A DNA stretch of 64,000 bases from Struthio camelus (lineage: Eukaryota; Chordata; Aves; Struthioniformes; Struthionidae): assembly GCF_040807025.1 (NCBI RefSeq), contig NC_090953.1, positions 1,053,501-1,117,500 on the forward strand, written 5' to 3'. Position 1 is the first letter of the stretch; every line of letters begins with the position of its first letter. Both the position numbers and the translations under genes were made by a program. The notes beneath the pieces are model-generated. The model searched no databases. It saw only the letters and a program-made list of their open reading frames with translations, and was not told where the DNA came from. Shown piece by piece: positions 24,137-38,000 of the stretch.

Positions 24137-26171
24137 ACCTCCTCCAGCCTCAAGAATGGTGCATCGCAATGAGCAAGAAGTCAAGCAAAGCAGGCAGGAG
24201 ATCTGTATGGATGAACAAGGAGCTCCTGGCAAAACTCAAACGTAAGCAGGAAGTGTACAGAAGGTGAAGGCAGGGACAGGCCACTTGGGAGGAATATAGG
24301 AACATTGAGTAGTAGGGATGGCACAAGGAGGCCTTTTTGGAGTTTAATCTGGGATGTCAAGAACAGCAAGAAGGGCTTCTTTATATATATCAGTAACAAA
24401 ATGAAGACTAGGGAAAATGTGGACCCACTACTGAATGGGGCAGGGGCCCTGGTGATGAAGGACACAGAGAAGGCAGAGACACTGAGTGCCTTCTTTACTT
24501 CAGTTTTTACTGCTAAGGCCAGCTCTCGGGAATCCCAGACCCTGGGGGCCAGGGAGAAAGTCTAGAGAAAGGATGACTTTCCCTTGTTGGAGGAGGATCA
24601 GGTTAGAAGTCATTTAGGCAAACTTGACACCCACAAGTCCATGGGCCCCGATGGGATGCACCCACGAGTGCTGAGGGAGCTGGCAGATGTCATTGCTAGG
24701 CCACTCTCCGTCATCTTTGAAAGGCCATGGAGAACAGGAGAGGTGCCTGTGGCCTGGAAGAAAGCAAACGTCACCCCAGTCTTCCAAAAGGGCGAGAAGG
24801 AGGAGCCAGGGAACTCCAGGCCGGGCAGCCTCATCTCAATCCTTGGAAAGGTGATGGAGCAGCTCATCCTGGAGGCCATCTCTAAGCACGTGGAGGACAA
24901 GAAGGAAGGTGATCAGTTCACCCAAGGGAAATCACGCTTCACCAGTCTGAGAGCCTTCTATGATGGGACAACTGGCTAGGTAAATGAGGGGAGAGCCGTG
25001 GATGCCGTCTGCTTTGGCTTAGGAAGGCTTTTGACACCGTCTCCCATCACATCCTCCTAGGCAAGCTCAGGAAGCGTGGGCTGGATGAGCAGACAGTGAG
25101 GTGGATCGAGAACTGGCTGAATGGCAGAGCTCAGAGGGTTGTGACCTGTGGCACAGAGTCCAGTCGGAGGCCTGTAGCTAGCAGTGTCTCCCAGGGGTCA
25201 GGACTGGGTCCGGTATTGTTTAACTTATTAATCAGTGACCTAGCTGAAGGGATAGAGTGCACCCTCAGCAATTTTGCCAATGATACAAAACTAGCAGGAA
25301 CAGCTGATGCACCAGAGGGCTGTGCTGCCTTTCAGAGGGGCCTCAACAGGCTGGACAGATGGGCAGACAGGAACCTCATGAAATTCAACAAAGGGAAGTT
25401 GCAGGGTCCTGCACCTGGGGAGGAATAACCCCATGCACCAACACAGGCTCGGGAACTGACCTGTTGGAAAGCAGCTCTGTGGAGAAGGACCTGGGAGTCC
25501 TGGTGGACGACAAGTTGACCATGAATCAGCAATATGCCCTTGTGGCCAAGGCGGCCAATGGTATCCTGGGGTGCATTAGGAAGAGTGTTGCCAGCAGGTC
25601 GAGGGAGGTGATCCTCCCCCTCTACTCAGCCCTGAGGAGGCCACATCCGGAGTACTGTGTCCAGTTCTGGGCTCCCCAATACAAGAGAGACATGGAGCTC
25701 CTGGATTGAGTCTGGCGGAGGGCTCTAAAGATGATGAGGGGACTGGAGCATCTCTCCTATGAAGAAAGGCTGAGAGAGCTGGGCCTGTTCAGTCTGGAGA
25801 AGAGAAGACTGAGGGGGGGAATCTGATCAATGTGCATAAGTATCTGAAGGGGGGGGTGTCAAGAGGATGAGGCCAGACTCTTCTCCATGGTGCCCAGCAA
25901 CAGGACAAGAGGCAACAGGCACAAACTGAAACACAGGAAGTTCTGTCTGAACATGAGGAAAAACTTCTTGACCTTGAGGGTGACTGAGCATTGGAACAGG
26001 TTGCCCAGAGAGGCTGTGGAGGCTCCTTCCTTGGAGATATTCAAAAGCCATCTGGACACAATCCTGGGCAACGTGCTCTAGGTGACCCTGCTTGAGCAGA
26101 GAATTTGGACTAGATGATCTCCAGAGGTCCCTTCCAACCTCAACCGTTCTGTGATTCCGCGATTCTGTGAT
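24137..26171 (+). mobile_element. CR1 LINE, 5'-truncated, inactive
   Basis: This is a chicken-repeat-1 family non-LTR retrotransposon in + orientation. The visible order is the segment before the reverse transcriptase (24180-24480), then reverse-transcriptase motifs around HKSMGPDGMHPRVLREL (24629-24679), WKKANVTPVF, the fingers/palm, and [19 protein letters not shown] (about 25752-25805). A short 3' UTR with CCAGAGGTCCCTTCCAACC comes last, then ATTCTGTG-type terminal repeats at about 26144-26171. The 5' half is missing, as is usual for CR1. Internal stops and at least two frameshifts break the frame, and short G-run indels lie near 25813 and 25850. Target-site duplications are not expected for CR1. 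Confidence 0.93.
24305..26081 (+). pseudogene. Degenerate CR1 pol (reverse transcriptase) reading frame
   Basis: The reverse-transcriptase frame survives in pieces: 24305-24979 in one frame with a stop near 24563, 25096-25428 in a second, and 25359-25709 then 25887-26081 in a third. The catalytic aspartate pair expected as F/Y-A-D-D reads F-A-N-D at 25273-25284, so the first metal-binding aspartate is replaced by asparagine. Together with the stops and frameshifts this copy cannot mobilise itself. Its endonuclease domain is absent through 5' truncation. Confidence 0.9.
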
Positions 26172-28489
26172 CATTCTTGTGGGTATCTCATCAGCCTATT
26201 CCTATTCTGTCCTATTTCTCCACTGTCTTTGGAGTATATTTTTTTAAAAGTAAACTTTAACAGTGTCAACTTTTGAAAAATATTAAAGTACATTAAAAGC
26301 AAGAAGAGCTGTAAAAAGCTGTTGTAAAAATATTTGAAAGCATTTTCCAATTTTGCAGACCCTGAATCTTGGGTTAATGCAACAATAGGGGGCATTTGGC
26401 GGGGGGGAGGGGGAGGGAGAATAGGCGGGTTGTATTCTTTCTCTATGGAAAACTGATGATCAAAAGGGTCTTGTGCAATGCTAAAAATGAATCTTCTTCT
26501 ACATCTGAATAGAGAATCCTATCAAACACTGCAGAATAATTGACCCTTACTGTGAAATCATTCATAAATCTAAAGGAAATGGTAAAAGTAGTTGGTCTAT
26601 CTCAGAACTTTTCTACCAATAATTTGAATGTCTGGCCCAAATTGAAGAGATCGAACTTGGCACAAAGACATAGGAAGTCAATACAGTGGAACGGTCAAAA
26701 CAAAAGCCTTGCAGGGGTAGGTAAGGTGAAACTGTCAGCAGTATTTCAGCCAGCAGGTAAACAGGCTCTTCTGCAAGCACAGGGTACTCTGACACTCCGG
26801 AAGCTCATTTTTAGCATACATCACAAGATTAGTGCCTCTGGAATTTGAACTCAAGGACTCTCTGCAATTGAATCTAGGCTTAAAAAGAAAATTAATTAAA
26901 AAACCTGCTTGTGAAGTGAAAGGGAGACACGCTGCTGTTCATTTGGCAGTGCAAAATACAGCTGACCCAGCACACGCAGGGGACACCCCATAGCAGAGCA
27001 GAGCGACAGAATGACTGCAGCCTTGCAGGGGAGAGTCTAGTTCTCTGGCTGCACCTTCAAAACTGGCTATTGCCTCATCATGGTGCTGAGCAGTGCGGAC
27101 TGTGGAGAAAGTGACAAAAATGATACAGGCTCAGAAAGGACAGAATGAGAAGCAAAGTGAAGGGACAGTCCTACTTACATGCAAAAATATCTCCACATAA
27201 GCAGCAGGGAGCATCTAGACCCTCTTACATATTCTTTGGGGAGAAAGAACAGCAGCTCAGTGAACAGCAGAACTGAGGATGCCTCGTTTCCTATGTGTTT
27301 GTTCTGCCCTCTGCACACACTTCCTCATAACTCTTCAGTCCATTCTTCATCCTTCAACTTAATGAGAAAATTAGTCCAGGTCGGCCTGACAACAGCTATC
27401 TGTTTTCTCAGGACTTTGAGGAACGTGAGGTTTTGTAGACCTCTACACTTCTGCCAAAAGCGGCCAAGAGGCACAAAAGTTCTGGGAGGGGGACCTGTAG
27501 ATAGATAGATGGCGTGACAGTAAAGGCTGCAGAAATTGTGCTAAAAATGCAGATCATTATAACAGAAAGTCTTGAGGAATAGGCCTAAGAAGCTGTATTA
27601 AAACAATTTCACAACAACCTTTCTGAAAGGGGTCCCCAGGAGCAACTACTCCTCTCTGGCTGCCTGGAGCAAATGTACTGTTTGCTCCTCCCTTTACCCA
27701 GAACAGCGTTGTCCCCTTGCTATCTTTCGCTGAAGATGCCTTCAGCCTTGCACAGGACCACACGTGAGGTGGCTGATCGTAAAAGCCCTACACGTTTCGG
27801 TTTGCCTGCCCTCAGCCTGCTGCCCATCTTCATGCATTCTGAGCGCTGTGATGCTATTCAACTGAAGAGTTTCATTACTAAATCCCAGTCACTCTGAAGT
27901 AACTGAATTATCCAAGTTTTAGTTGTACCAATTAACTGATATAAAACATGACTCTTGCTTTCCTAAGTGAAGAGGAGCATCTTGCTTTCTGCTCGTGTCT
28001 CAGTGTGAAGGTGATTTTTGAAACACTTTAATCTAATTAATTTTTTGAGACTAAGAATCTTTTGAAGGAGTTCAGGAGATGAGAATTTAATACTGCTGTA
28101 TAGGGTGCTAACCAAGGAGAAAATTCTCTAGTGTTATGAGAATGAGGCGCCTTAGAAAAACAATGCCCCTCTTAGGATACACCACTTTAATTCCAGGGAG
28201 GTCTTGCTAGCTGACCTGCTTTTTCTTTTAAAATACAGCTGGAAGATAAAGCAGTCAGGAAGAACTCTTTTCACTGACTAAGGTCCTCCTCCAGAGAGTA
28301 AGGCTAAGTAAAACGGGTGCATTATTTGAATATGTCTGAGACTGCAGAAAACTTCAGCTGTCATAGGAAAGTCAAGTGACATGTGCAGGCTGACCCCAAT
28401 ATTTCCTGATTCCAAATGTTTCTCCACGGAAATGTAGTGCTCTCTTAATCTGTTAGATGGTCCCTTCTTTGCTGTGATTTTTGATGCAG
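26172..28489. other. Stretch with no gene seen
   Basis: It contains a G-rich tract at 26401-26417 and otherwise mixed AT-rich DNA. A few GATA units near 27500 are too short to call a microsatellite. Confidence 0.4.
26401..26417 (+). other. Potential G-quadruplex tract
   Basis: G7-A-G5-A-G3 supplies at least four runs of three guanines with one-base loops, the textbook pattern for a stable intramolecular quadruplex. It lies about 230 bases past the CR1 3' end. Confidence 0.5.
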
Positions 28490-28642
28490 CAGGAAAAAAA
28501 GTGTTCTGATCATCAGTTGTGTTGTACAGAGAGATACTGTAAACTGAAATTGGAACTTGCCCAAAACAGAGCTCGATGCTGCAGAGTTCTGCAAGAGTGG
28601 GTAGCAGAGCTTACCATGAATCATTCACATAGCAATGACCTT
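28490..28642 (+). CDS. Candidate internal coding exon, unidentified
   Basis: An acceptor-like TTTTTGATGCAG ends at 28489 and a GTAAGT donor starts at 28643. The 153 bases between are exactly 51 codons, open, in phase 0 at both ends. The predicted peptide looks helical (CKLKLELAQNR, then VLQEWVAELTMN) and cysteine-rich. The donor phase of the candidate exon at 3146-3348 is also 0, so the two could in principle join, but 25 kb separates them and I found no connecting exon. I do not recognise the family. The pattern could be chance, and the frame also runs on for another 147 bases past the donor. Confidence 0.2.
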
Positions 28643-31600
28643 GTAAGTGTTTGCTATAGGAAATTACAAGAATACCGACTTTGGTTAGTTCACTATGAAT
28701 TAAATGGCCATTGTATTTTCTTTTATCCGGACCTGAAGGTAGCAGTAGAATACAAAGTGAAAATAATTGGACAAATACACGCAAGGTGATAAGGGGTCAA
28801 AGACTGGTATGGGGAAAATAACCTCTGTATCTAATGTAAATTATGTCCCAGTGTTTCTGTCTTGAAACCAACAGTGAATTTGAGGGAAGCATCATGGATC
28901 AATTCTGATCAGCCCTTGCAATGTTGTTGTTATAAAAAAGAGGATGAGATACTCTAAATGAAAGAAATAAAAACAGGAAGCAGATTAAATTGCACATCTG
29001 TTGCTAATGTTTACAAACATGATACTGAATTCAGCACCCCATACAATTTACCTGATTTTAAATTATGACAAAAATAGAGCTTTTCTTCCTTCCTTCTCAT
29101 ATTGGCATCTGAGCTCCTGTGGTTATGCTCTGGGGCACACACTAATGCTGGTCAAGCCAGATCAGCTGGGATTTCCTCTGCTGAGCAGCTCAGACCACAC
29201 AGTTTGGGATAATACGCATGGCAGTTAGGCTGCGATGAGGTCCCAGGACTCCTGCTGGCACTGCTCCCCATCTCGCCCATCTGCCTCTGAGCCGTTCTAC
29301 ATCTTCTCCAGCCCTGACACTAGCTGTCCCTCTCCATTACATCAGTCCTTGCTGTGAGATCACTATGGCTTTAAACTGGAAATGGGCGAATATAGCCTCA
29401 TCCAAAGATGCCGGCTGGTGTAGTCTCAATACACCACATAGGCACCCCACAAAACAGCACCTTCATTAGATACGAACAGAGCAGGGCTGGGGCAGGGGCC
29501 GCTCCCCACAGGCAGCAGAAAGGAACCAGCAGGGTTCCTCACCTCCAGCGGGGACTAGACCACTGCCTCAGAGGGCAAGAGACTCTATTTATGTTGTATC
29601 CTCCTGAAAGCCACATGCCTGGGCCATCGTCCATTGACAGTTCATTGTCCTCACCGACAGAAATGGTGTCAGCCTGGCTTCTCCTGCATGGCTGTGGGTT
29701 AGGCAGAAGGGCTCATCGGCCTGGGGAAGAGAAGAGGCTGCAGGCCTCCTGCTCCTCCTGCTCTCTGAGGCAGTGGTCTAATCATTGTGGAAATGACACC
29801 AAGGGCTTCTCTCTGCAGTTGCCCCAAGAGTACTCTACTCTCTAAGCCCATGAGCTTCCCTTCCAGATGGGTCTTCAGATAGGACTTCAATCCCCCCTCA
29901 CACCTTCCCCACCAAATGAAGAAGTAGATGCAGGGATGAGATGATATTTTGAGGGCATCCTAGTTTCTCAGCTGCTGATGGAGATACAGATCAGCAGGAG
30001 TCCCTGCCAAAGACAAATTTCCCCGCTACTCACATTCTGCTTGCTCATAGTAAACTTACCGGATGAAGTGACTTCCATAACCTGTCTCTTTTCTTTCATT
30101 TGCATCACTTTACTACTCAACTCCCAACCGGGGTTACAGCCCTCCCATTAAATTAGGCCCATTGCTGCAGCAAGAGTTGGCCCTGGCAGCCTTGGTCTCT
30201 CTGTTTCCCCCAGAAATGCTCTTCATCCCAGCCCCAGTTCACTGAAAAAAGGAGTTAGAAGACAGAAAAGTAAAGCAACTGCTTGAGAAGCTGCTCCATT
30301 GCTTTTCCTTATTTGAGGAACAAGAACCAAACCATGCCCTCTAAGAAGGGAGAGAGTGAGGTTTGAAGACATCAGTGCTGCTCTGCTTCCCTTCAAGAAG
30401 AGAGAAACTGGATCTTGAGGAGCCCACTCCTCTCTCCCAATTGGTGAAAGCTGGGATGGGCTGCTCTGCTCCTTGGGCAACTCATGTGTGCGGGATAGGT
30501 ACTGTAAAGGAAGACAAGAGAACACAGATGAATAAAGCACATATAGCAGTTCAAGATGGTAACTTATGTCCCACTGCCCTCCCTTTTGCCCTCCCACAAC
30601 AGGACTGATGAATCTCATTTATAACAGTGTTCAGAAGGACACCCCTTGTAATGAGCCAGCCTGGCTGTCTGACGTGGCAAATTTTCCTTACTTCGTTCCC
30701 ATGCAGTACAATGGCTTCATGTGGGAAGCTCCTCATGGTAACGCATTATCTTTAGGGCCCTTCTAATGCTTTGGAGTGGTTTGAATCAGCTCGTCTTTGG
30801 TATACATACCATCCATTGTGCCACTAATGGTGGGAGATGTGAAAAAAATTACCTGGTGTTCTTTTTAATTTCCCTGCTGAGGCAGCTCTCAATAGAGAGC
30901 AGATGCAGCAGATAGCATATTTGATTTCAGTTCCTTCACTCCACTGATACATGTTCCATGCATTGAAATCTGCAGACTATTGATTTTCAGTGTAATTGCC
31001 TTTATTAATGTTCTTTTGCAAAATACAAATAATAGAATTACTTTTTATACCCTTTTCGATTTGTGCAAGCGCAACATTGTATTTATTAGCTGCCAACCAT
31101 ACTCAATAGGAAAAAAAAATTGAGGGGAGGGAGACGTCAGCTATTGTAACGCCTGAAATTCCTCCCGAAACTGATAACTCTTTAAGTGGTACAATGATGA
31201 AAAACTGTTTGGCTGTAGCACTCTTCTTTACTACATACTGAGCACTACATACTATACTATATAGTATTAAATATTATCCAAAAACAAGAGATGCAACTCT
31301 TGCTCCAGGGATGTTACAGTCTAATCCGACATGTAATACAATGTGGACACAAAAGGCTAAAGGATACATGTACAATTCACAAGTATTCTGCTCATTTTCC
31401 TTCGATACAGAGACTAAGGGAAATCCTATGCGCTGCAAGCCCAGAGCAACTCTGCTGCAGATAATGGAAATTCATTTCAGTGTATTCAGTGAAGTTACTC
31501 CAGGTTCATGCCGTGGAAGTGGGAGCGCAACTGTCCCTCTTGTTCTGCACCTCTTGGCTCAGAGGGTTTAATTAGACTGAACTTTTGGAAACAATTTGAG

Positions 31601-32009
31601 TGAGAAGAAGGAAGCCATTTGGCACCTAAAGAACAAGTTAAAAATTGAAGCAGGTATGTGGCACAGGACAAGGGGCAGAGGCACGAATAGGAAAAATTCT
31701 ATTCAGGGTAGTGAGGAAACATGAATTTTCTCTGGAAGTGTTATTTAAATAATTTGTTTCTGCTACCTCAAAGACTCTTCAGTTTTTCAGTGCCCTGGAT
31801 GGACAAGGTACTTCAGGCCAGCTCTAACTTTCAAGTTAGCAAGCAGTTCCCTAGACTTAGGGAACCACCTGGATTAAAAAATGTCCTGCATTACCTTATC
31901 ATCTTTTCCGTAACCTGGCTTGATATTCCTTTTCCTTTTGGGTGAGCATCTACACAATGTCTGCTTCTACGTCCTTCAAGATTAGAGGTCAGGATTTTAC
32001 TACAGTGAT
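28643..32009. other. Stretch with no gene seen
   Basis: This is mixed to AT-rich DNA with no repeat or exon recognised. Open frames near 29408-29845 and 30223-30618 lack domains and splice pairing. Confidence 0.4.
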
Positions 32010-32080
32010 TTATGGAAAACAGACCTGGAAGGGGCTTGGGAAGTCACCTAGCCCATCTCTTGCCCAAGCACGGATATGTG
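32010..32080 (-). mobile_element. Possible old CR1/L3-like fragment
   Basis: The + strand reads GACCTGGAAGGGGCTTGGGA, then AGTCACCTAGCCCATCTC and TTGCCCAAGCA. This resembles the reverse complement of the conserved CR1/L3 3' region (tggaagggacct...aggtcatctagtcca...cctgcccaa). It is much diverged and short, so the call is tentative. Confidence 0.35.
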
Positions 32081-35000
32081 GCTCTTGTTGTATTGTTTCA
32101 ACTCTTTTCTCTTTTTGACATATTTATGTCCCAATCTGGAATTAAAGCGTGTATCATTAGCATGCTCTGCTAAGGACGGACTCCAGCTTCTCCAGTCTTT
32201 GTTGCTGCTGTAAACCATGCCTGCCTGCTCTGTTCCTAAACACATCAAATGGCTTCTACTAATCATCAAATGAGTGAAAAAAAAGTAGCAATCATATCTG
32301 TACTAGTTGGGAAAAGTGAAAGAAATTGCTGCAAATCCTTCTCTTTCCTCCTTTCTTTCCTCCCCTTCACAGGTCATCTATGCTATGCACCATCCACTGG
32401 AAGCTTCCCAGACCAGAGAATTCCCAGGGAAGATGAGCCCTGTATAATGCGAACCCAACAGGAGTAGAGTTGAGAACAGTTCTGCCCTGCAGGGTCAGTA
32501 AACACCAACTGTTGCAATGGTTACTGTTTTATTGACATACAGATTAAATTAGAGATGCACACATTTCATATAATTGAAAATGTTAATGCATGATACACAT
32601 GGACAGCTCCTCTAGGCTTCAGCTCAATAAACTGTTGTTTTTCCTATAACGAACTGCCAATTCCTTTTAGAGCAATAAAGATCTGTCAAAATTCTGATCA
32701 ATAGGTTATCTTTAAAATCCTGTTTCTTCTACTGTGAAGGAAGAGATAAATATAAGAGATTCTCAAATATGACCATAGACATTTTCCAATCCATGTGTTG
32801 TGATAATTTGTTTCATTTTTTTGTTTAGGACAAAGGAAGGCGTTCTTAAAATACACGTGACAGCAGATTTGAAATACAGGTCATGGTTTGACACACAGAG
32901 CAACAATCTGTGATGGCTTTCTCAGTCTACGAGAAAAAAGAAAAAAAACAGGAATCATAACTGCAAGCTAAATGAGGTACACTACAGCACAAGGAATAGA
33001 TCTATTGAGATAGCGGTATTCCTGCACTCAGAGCCATGAATACAAATCGCCTGTTTGCAAAAAATTACTCTAAATTTTATTGTTCTTCACTTGGAATTGC
33101 CACTTGCAATTGTCTTGTGGAGCATGAGCGGTAAACAGTAGCAGCCATTTGCGTTCAAGTTGGGAAAAGTGAAAGAATTAGCCAGGTTCCAGTACTATTC
33201 CTTACGCCCCAGTGAGCTCTCATTGAATCTCTTCATCCTTCATAAGCATTTGGCCTTAATTGCTGATTTTATCTTAACCTAGTACTTATGCCATAATTGA
33301 TGAACATTGTTTGCAGTAGAGTTTTATAGCTCTTCAATACAGATGGAAAGTCTTGCTTCAGTGCTTGTGCAATCGGATCTCCTGTTCATACTGCAATGCA
33401 TGATGGTGCCTGGCACCACCTAGTGCTCAGACGTTAGGCCGTGATGTAACTGAGCAAGCACTACAGTAGCCACTAACGCTGCTTAAGAATAAGCCATGTT
33501 ATTCCTCTAGGATGTAACTGTTAGCTAGCTCTCATTAGTTGGAGTAAAAAAGTCACTTATGGTCAAACTGCTCTGAGCGCAGTATGGAGCCCCTCTGTAA
33601 AACAGGAGTTCGGAGAGGGGGCTAGACAAATTTCACCTTAACCTGACAACCAAGTGGTTTAATCCTGTAAAATGCAGTGTGCTCAGCTCCTACTGGTTTT
33701 CCAGAGAGCTAGTTGTGCTTCTTACAGAGTTGGTCCCAGAGACCATAAAAGTAGGACAGGGCAGAGAAGAGCTACTGTCTGAGATGACAGAGGTTGTCAC
33801 TTCCTCAACTCGCGTTCTGATGTCCCACTTTATTTATGTTCATATTATTTGGTAGGTGAAGATTGTTTCATGAAAAAATTATTCTAATACATACTCCTAC
33901 GTTAGACAGAAAGGCAGATTTTATATAGGTCATAAAATAGAGAGTATATATCCATCTAAATTGCAGCACTTACAATTACACATTGATAAAACTTCAAGTA
34001 AAAAAGCTTTACGTGTTATCAGTTGAATGTGGCTCTCTTAAATACTGCAGATGCTATTGATAGGAGTCTTGTAATCGTTTAAGCAAGTACAGTTCCAAGA
34101 ATAGGAAGGCTAACTTGGACGAAGCTGCATTTGCCAGCTGGTTCTGCAGGCTGCTGGAGTGGGACAGCAGGAGACACGATGCCACTCTGGCACTCCAGGA
34201 GTTTTGAGTTCTGACCTCAGCTGCGGCTGTTAAAAATCCAGCTGCATCCATCCCATCTCCCATGGAAACATTCAACCTGCCTGACTAGCAGGGTCTTCCA
34301 GCACCTGATGAGTTTAGGCTCTTGTTATTTTAACAAGAGTTTTGTGATATGTCATGTTAAACCTAAAACCGCAGTTTCCTTTTTTGGGAATATGCAGCTT
34401 AATACTCCATCATAGCTCATTAATTGTAGACAGTACTTGTTCTAACAAAGTGCAGTTTTATCAACTGCCTGAAACTGAGAATAGCTAAATGAAGCCGTTG
34501 TTATTATTTTGGCAACACAGTATTATCAAGTACAAAATATCTTCCAAATTTATAGTAGATTCTTACCCCAAAAGACAAAGGAAATTTGTTCAGAGAACTT
34601 CAGAGAAACTGGGAATGTTTCAATGCCTTAAAATCCTGGCCTCAAGCTCTGACTAAATTTAGTCCAGTCAGTAACAAACAGGAACTTGCCACCATCCCAA
34701 CCACTTCATAACTCCGTTATTTTGGCAGTTTCGATATTATCAAATTATTAGTCATTTTAAGAAGACACTTCACGAAATTTTATTGAAACTAACATCCATT
34801 TATCAAAATGTATCTTGATGTAATACAGTGTACTTCAGCCAGAAGTTTTTTGGAATAAGACATGCCCATGTAACAGACAATTGTTTACTATCTTTCTGAA
34901 TGTCATTTTTTCTTAAAGTCAGGCATATGTCAAAGTAGACAACTTTGATGAAATAGCATTAATTTAAATTTATTGTGGTTCACCTAATTTTGCAGAGGGG

Positions 35001-38000
35001 ATGGAGACAGGACTTCATCGTCCTGGGGAGAACAAAAATACAGAGTACCTATACTAGGAATTTGAATGTCTATATTATGCCTATAATCATCTGGGGAAAG
35101 TGATGTAATACATACATTCTTATTGGTTATGAAACTGTTAGCATCCTGGACTCTAATTCCCACAAATAAATCCAATAAAAATTAGCCACACGTGGATATA
35201 CTTGTGCATGACTTCAATGCAATCACACGCAGTCTTGGAGGCAATGACAGGAACTATGTTTAGATTCCTTAAAGACTTTTGTAAGAGATACTTACGTTTT
35301 TTTAAGACACTCCAATAATGTTACTGGCTGTAGTAGGGCCTTTGAAATCTGGCATGGCAATACCCCCTCAAGCTACAGGAACTTTCCTTTGTCCCATGAA
35401 ATCTCATTTATATTTAGCAGAGTTAAATTTAATTATTTCCGTTCTTTGCTCGTGTTCCCCAGCAACAAAACACAATAGTAACTGAACGTGAATGTTTTGA
35501 GAAACCACAACCACATCATAAGACGTAAAAGCCACAACAAAACTAGATTAAAATACTTGTTTTCACTCTTGCTGAGCCACAGCTTCTTTACATTGCATGC
35601 AACTTTTTCCGGCTAGAAGCAGGGATTCCCCCAAATCTTTCTGTACCTAGTCAGCATGTACCAATCTCTAAGGATTTTTTATTTTCCTCCTCTGGGCTCT
35701 CTACTGAATTTACAACCAGTTCTCATCTCCTGCATTGGGGGCTGAATGGCTTTCTCTTCTGGAAGCTTTAATCAAATCTACAAGGGAGAACTTCGGTTTT
35801 CTGCAAGCTCTGTTTATGCATGCAGCCTGTAATTTACTCCTTTAGGCACATCCAAACCTCTCCCTTGTCTCCTTCCCCAGCTGAGTACTGCTACGCTCCC
35901 AGACTGCTTTCTCCAAAAACTAGAGACTTCAGTAACACACAGATCAACTATACAAAGAAGTACCAATTCTATTGCACCTTCTCTTCAAGCTGTTCAAAAC
36001 GTAATCTTTACCTGTAGAGATAAAAGCAAACATTTTCCTCAGCAGTCAAAATGCCTTAATTATCTTTTGCAGCCAGAGTAATATCTGAACTTCAGAGATG
36101 GGAAACCCGTTGCTGAGATGTTTATCAATCAAAATCAGAATGAAGTGGTTCAGTGCCTCCTGTTCCCCCTCTTCCAGCATTCCTTACTCTGACCCCGTTA
36201 TCACAGTCCATTTACCCTTTCTCTTTTTCCCCCCTTCTGTTTTCTTCCCAGCTCTCTGTTCCATTTTCTTTTTTTTGGTAACTATTTGCTTGATTCTGCA
36301 TAGCTTTAATCCCTACTGCATATTGCCCTCTGTCCTTAGAAAATGACACCTTGCTGAGCAGAGCTACTCAAGGATGTGCTACAAAGAGAAGCTTGAACTG
36401 ATGGGTTGCCTGTCTGACCTCGTGCTTGGTAGTTCCTCTTCTAGTCAGTTACTCCAGGGATGAAAGATACTTTTGATTCATGACAGAAGTATCTATACAG
36501 TTGAGCAAACACAGGGAATTCTAACTAACTAAAAATGATAAAATAAAGCAGCAGCACAGAATTTGACTAGCTTCTGTAGCTTTCTTCACTTGCTTCTTTT
36601 TCTGTGCTTTAACACTAACAGTCTGCGCTTGCATGTTTTCTGCAAGGCAATACTAGTAACCTAGTACCTGAGCTTTCTGAAAAGTTTTGGAAGAATGGGA
36701 GCCATCTGTGATTTTGACAAGATAGATCATTCTGCCCCTACAAGACATGAAATCTCTTCCAAAACAGATGTTGCTAATAAAACTCAAGCACACTATTCAA
36801 TCTATCTTGTTGTAATGAGTTTTGATGAAATCCCAAATCCCAAAGAAAGAGTTGTCAGGAAAGTTTACAATAATTCTAATACCGTGTCAAATGGTAAGGA
36901 ATACAAGCAAACTGATGCAAGTATGCCCATGGTATACCAGTATATGCTACTCTACTTCTTCATCTCTACACTTTCTCTTTTTGCTTTAAAAGGAAGATGT
37001 CTTGCATTTTGCCCAGCGCTATATAAGCGCAGTGCTAGATAAACTCATTTGAATATATATTAACACTGTTGATTTTGATACAGACTGTCGCTGAGATGAG
37101 TTTATTTAAAAGATGTGTTTTACCAGTGCCCCAGCTTTTATGTGAACAAGCTATAAGAGTTGCTTTGAAACCTGAATGCAAACCCTAACAGACAGTGGCA
37201 ATCAAAATATGAATGGCTGCTCACAAAAATAACAAACAACGTGTTTCAAAAAATCACAGTTCTGTGATATCAGTCTTTCTCAAGTTAACAAGAATCCAGC
37301 CTATGGGTGCATGGCAGGCCAACCCACTCCCAAAAAGATCTCAAAAGTATGCTGTAAAATGACCACTCAAAGGTTCTCCTGTAAAACGTGCTGAAATAAA
37401 ATATAAATATTTTTACTAACTACTACTCTTGCAAAAGAGCGACTGAAACTGAATAGATACAGCTGTAAGATAAGTAGATGGTATTTCTGAAGCCACTTTC
37501 ACAGCAACTGTATTTTAAGCTTCTATCTTATCCACCAGTTGAAATAATCATACTGAAAAAAACATTCCTTGCTACAGTGCTATTTTGGTATTAACAGCTT
37601 ACCACTTTAACTGTAGTCTTACAAATCTAGGTGGAAATGTTAGTAGGCTACGCTGCTCATTTTGACAGTTGCTCAGCTCACCAACAGATGGAGTATGTTA
37701 ATCAGTTTTTAAAGTATATGCTAAAAACCTGGGCTAATTTAAATTCTGTATTCAGAATGTTTGCAAAAAAAATATAAGCCTGTGATACACAGAAAAAAAA
37801 TAAAGCTTTATTCTGCTGCAGCTGGAAAGAAACAATACATTGGAATACTTAATTACAAGCTTTTAAAATCATCAATTTTCTGTAATGTTGAGCAGCTTAT
37901 GAAACCAGTGTGTACATAGTACTCATATTCTACATGTGATTATATGTAAAACTTTAGACACTGCAGTAGACTGTAAACTCTCTGCACTATTTCCACTAAC

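Noticed and set aside
36695..37042. 115-codon frame crossing a GTAAGG donor-like site
   Set aside because: Several frames of this length are expected by chance in AT-rich 64 kb. There is no convincing acceptor and no known family.
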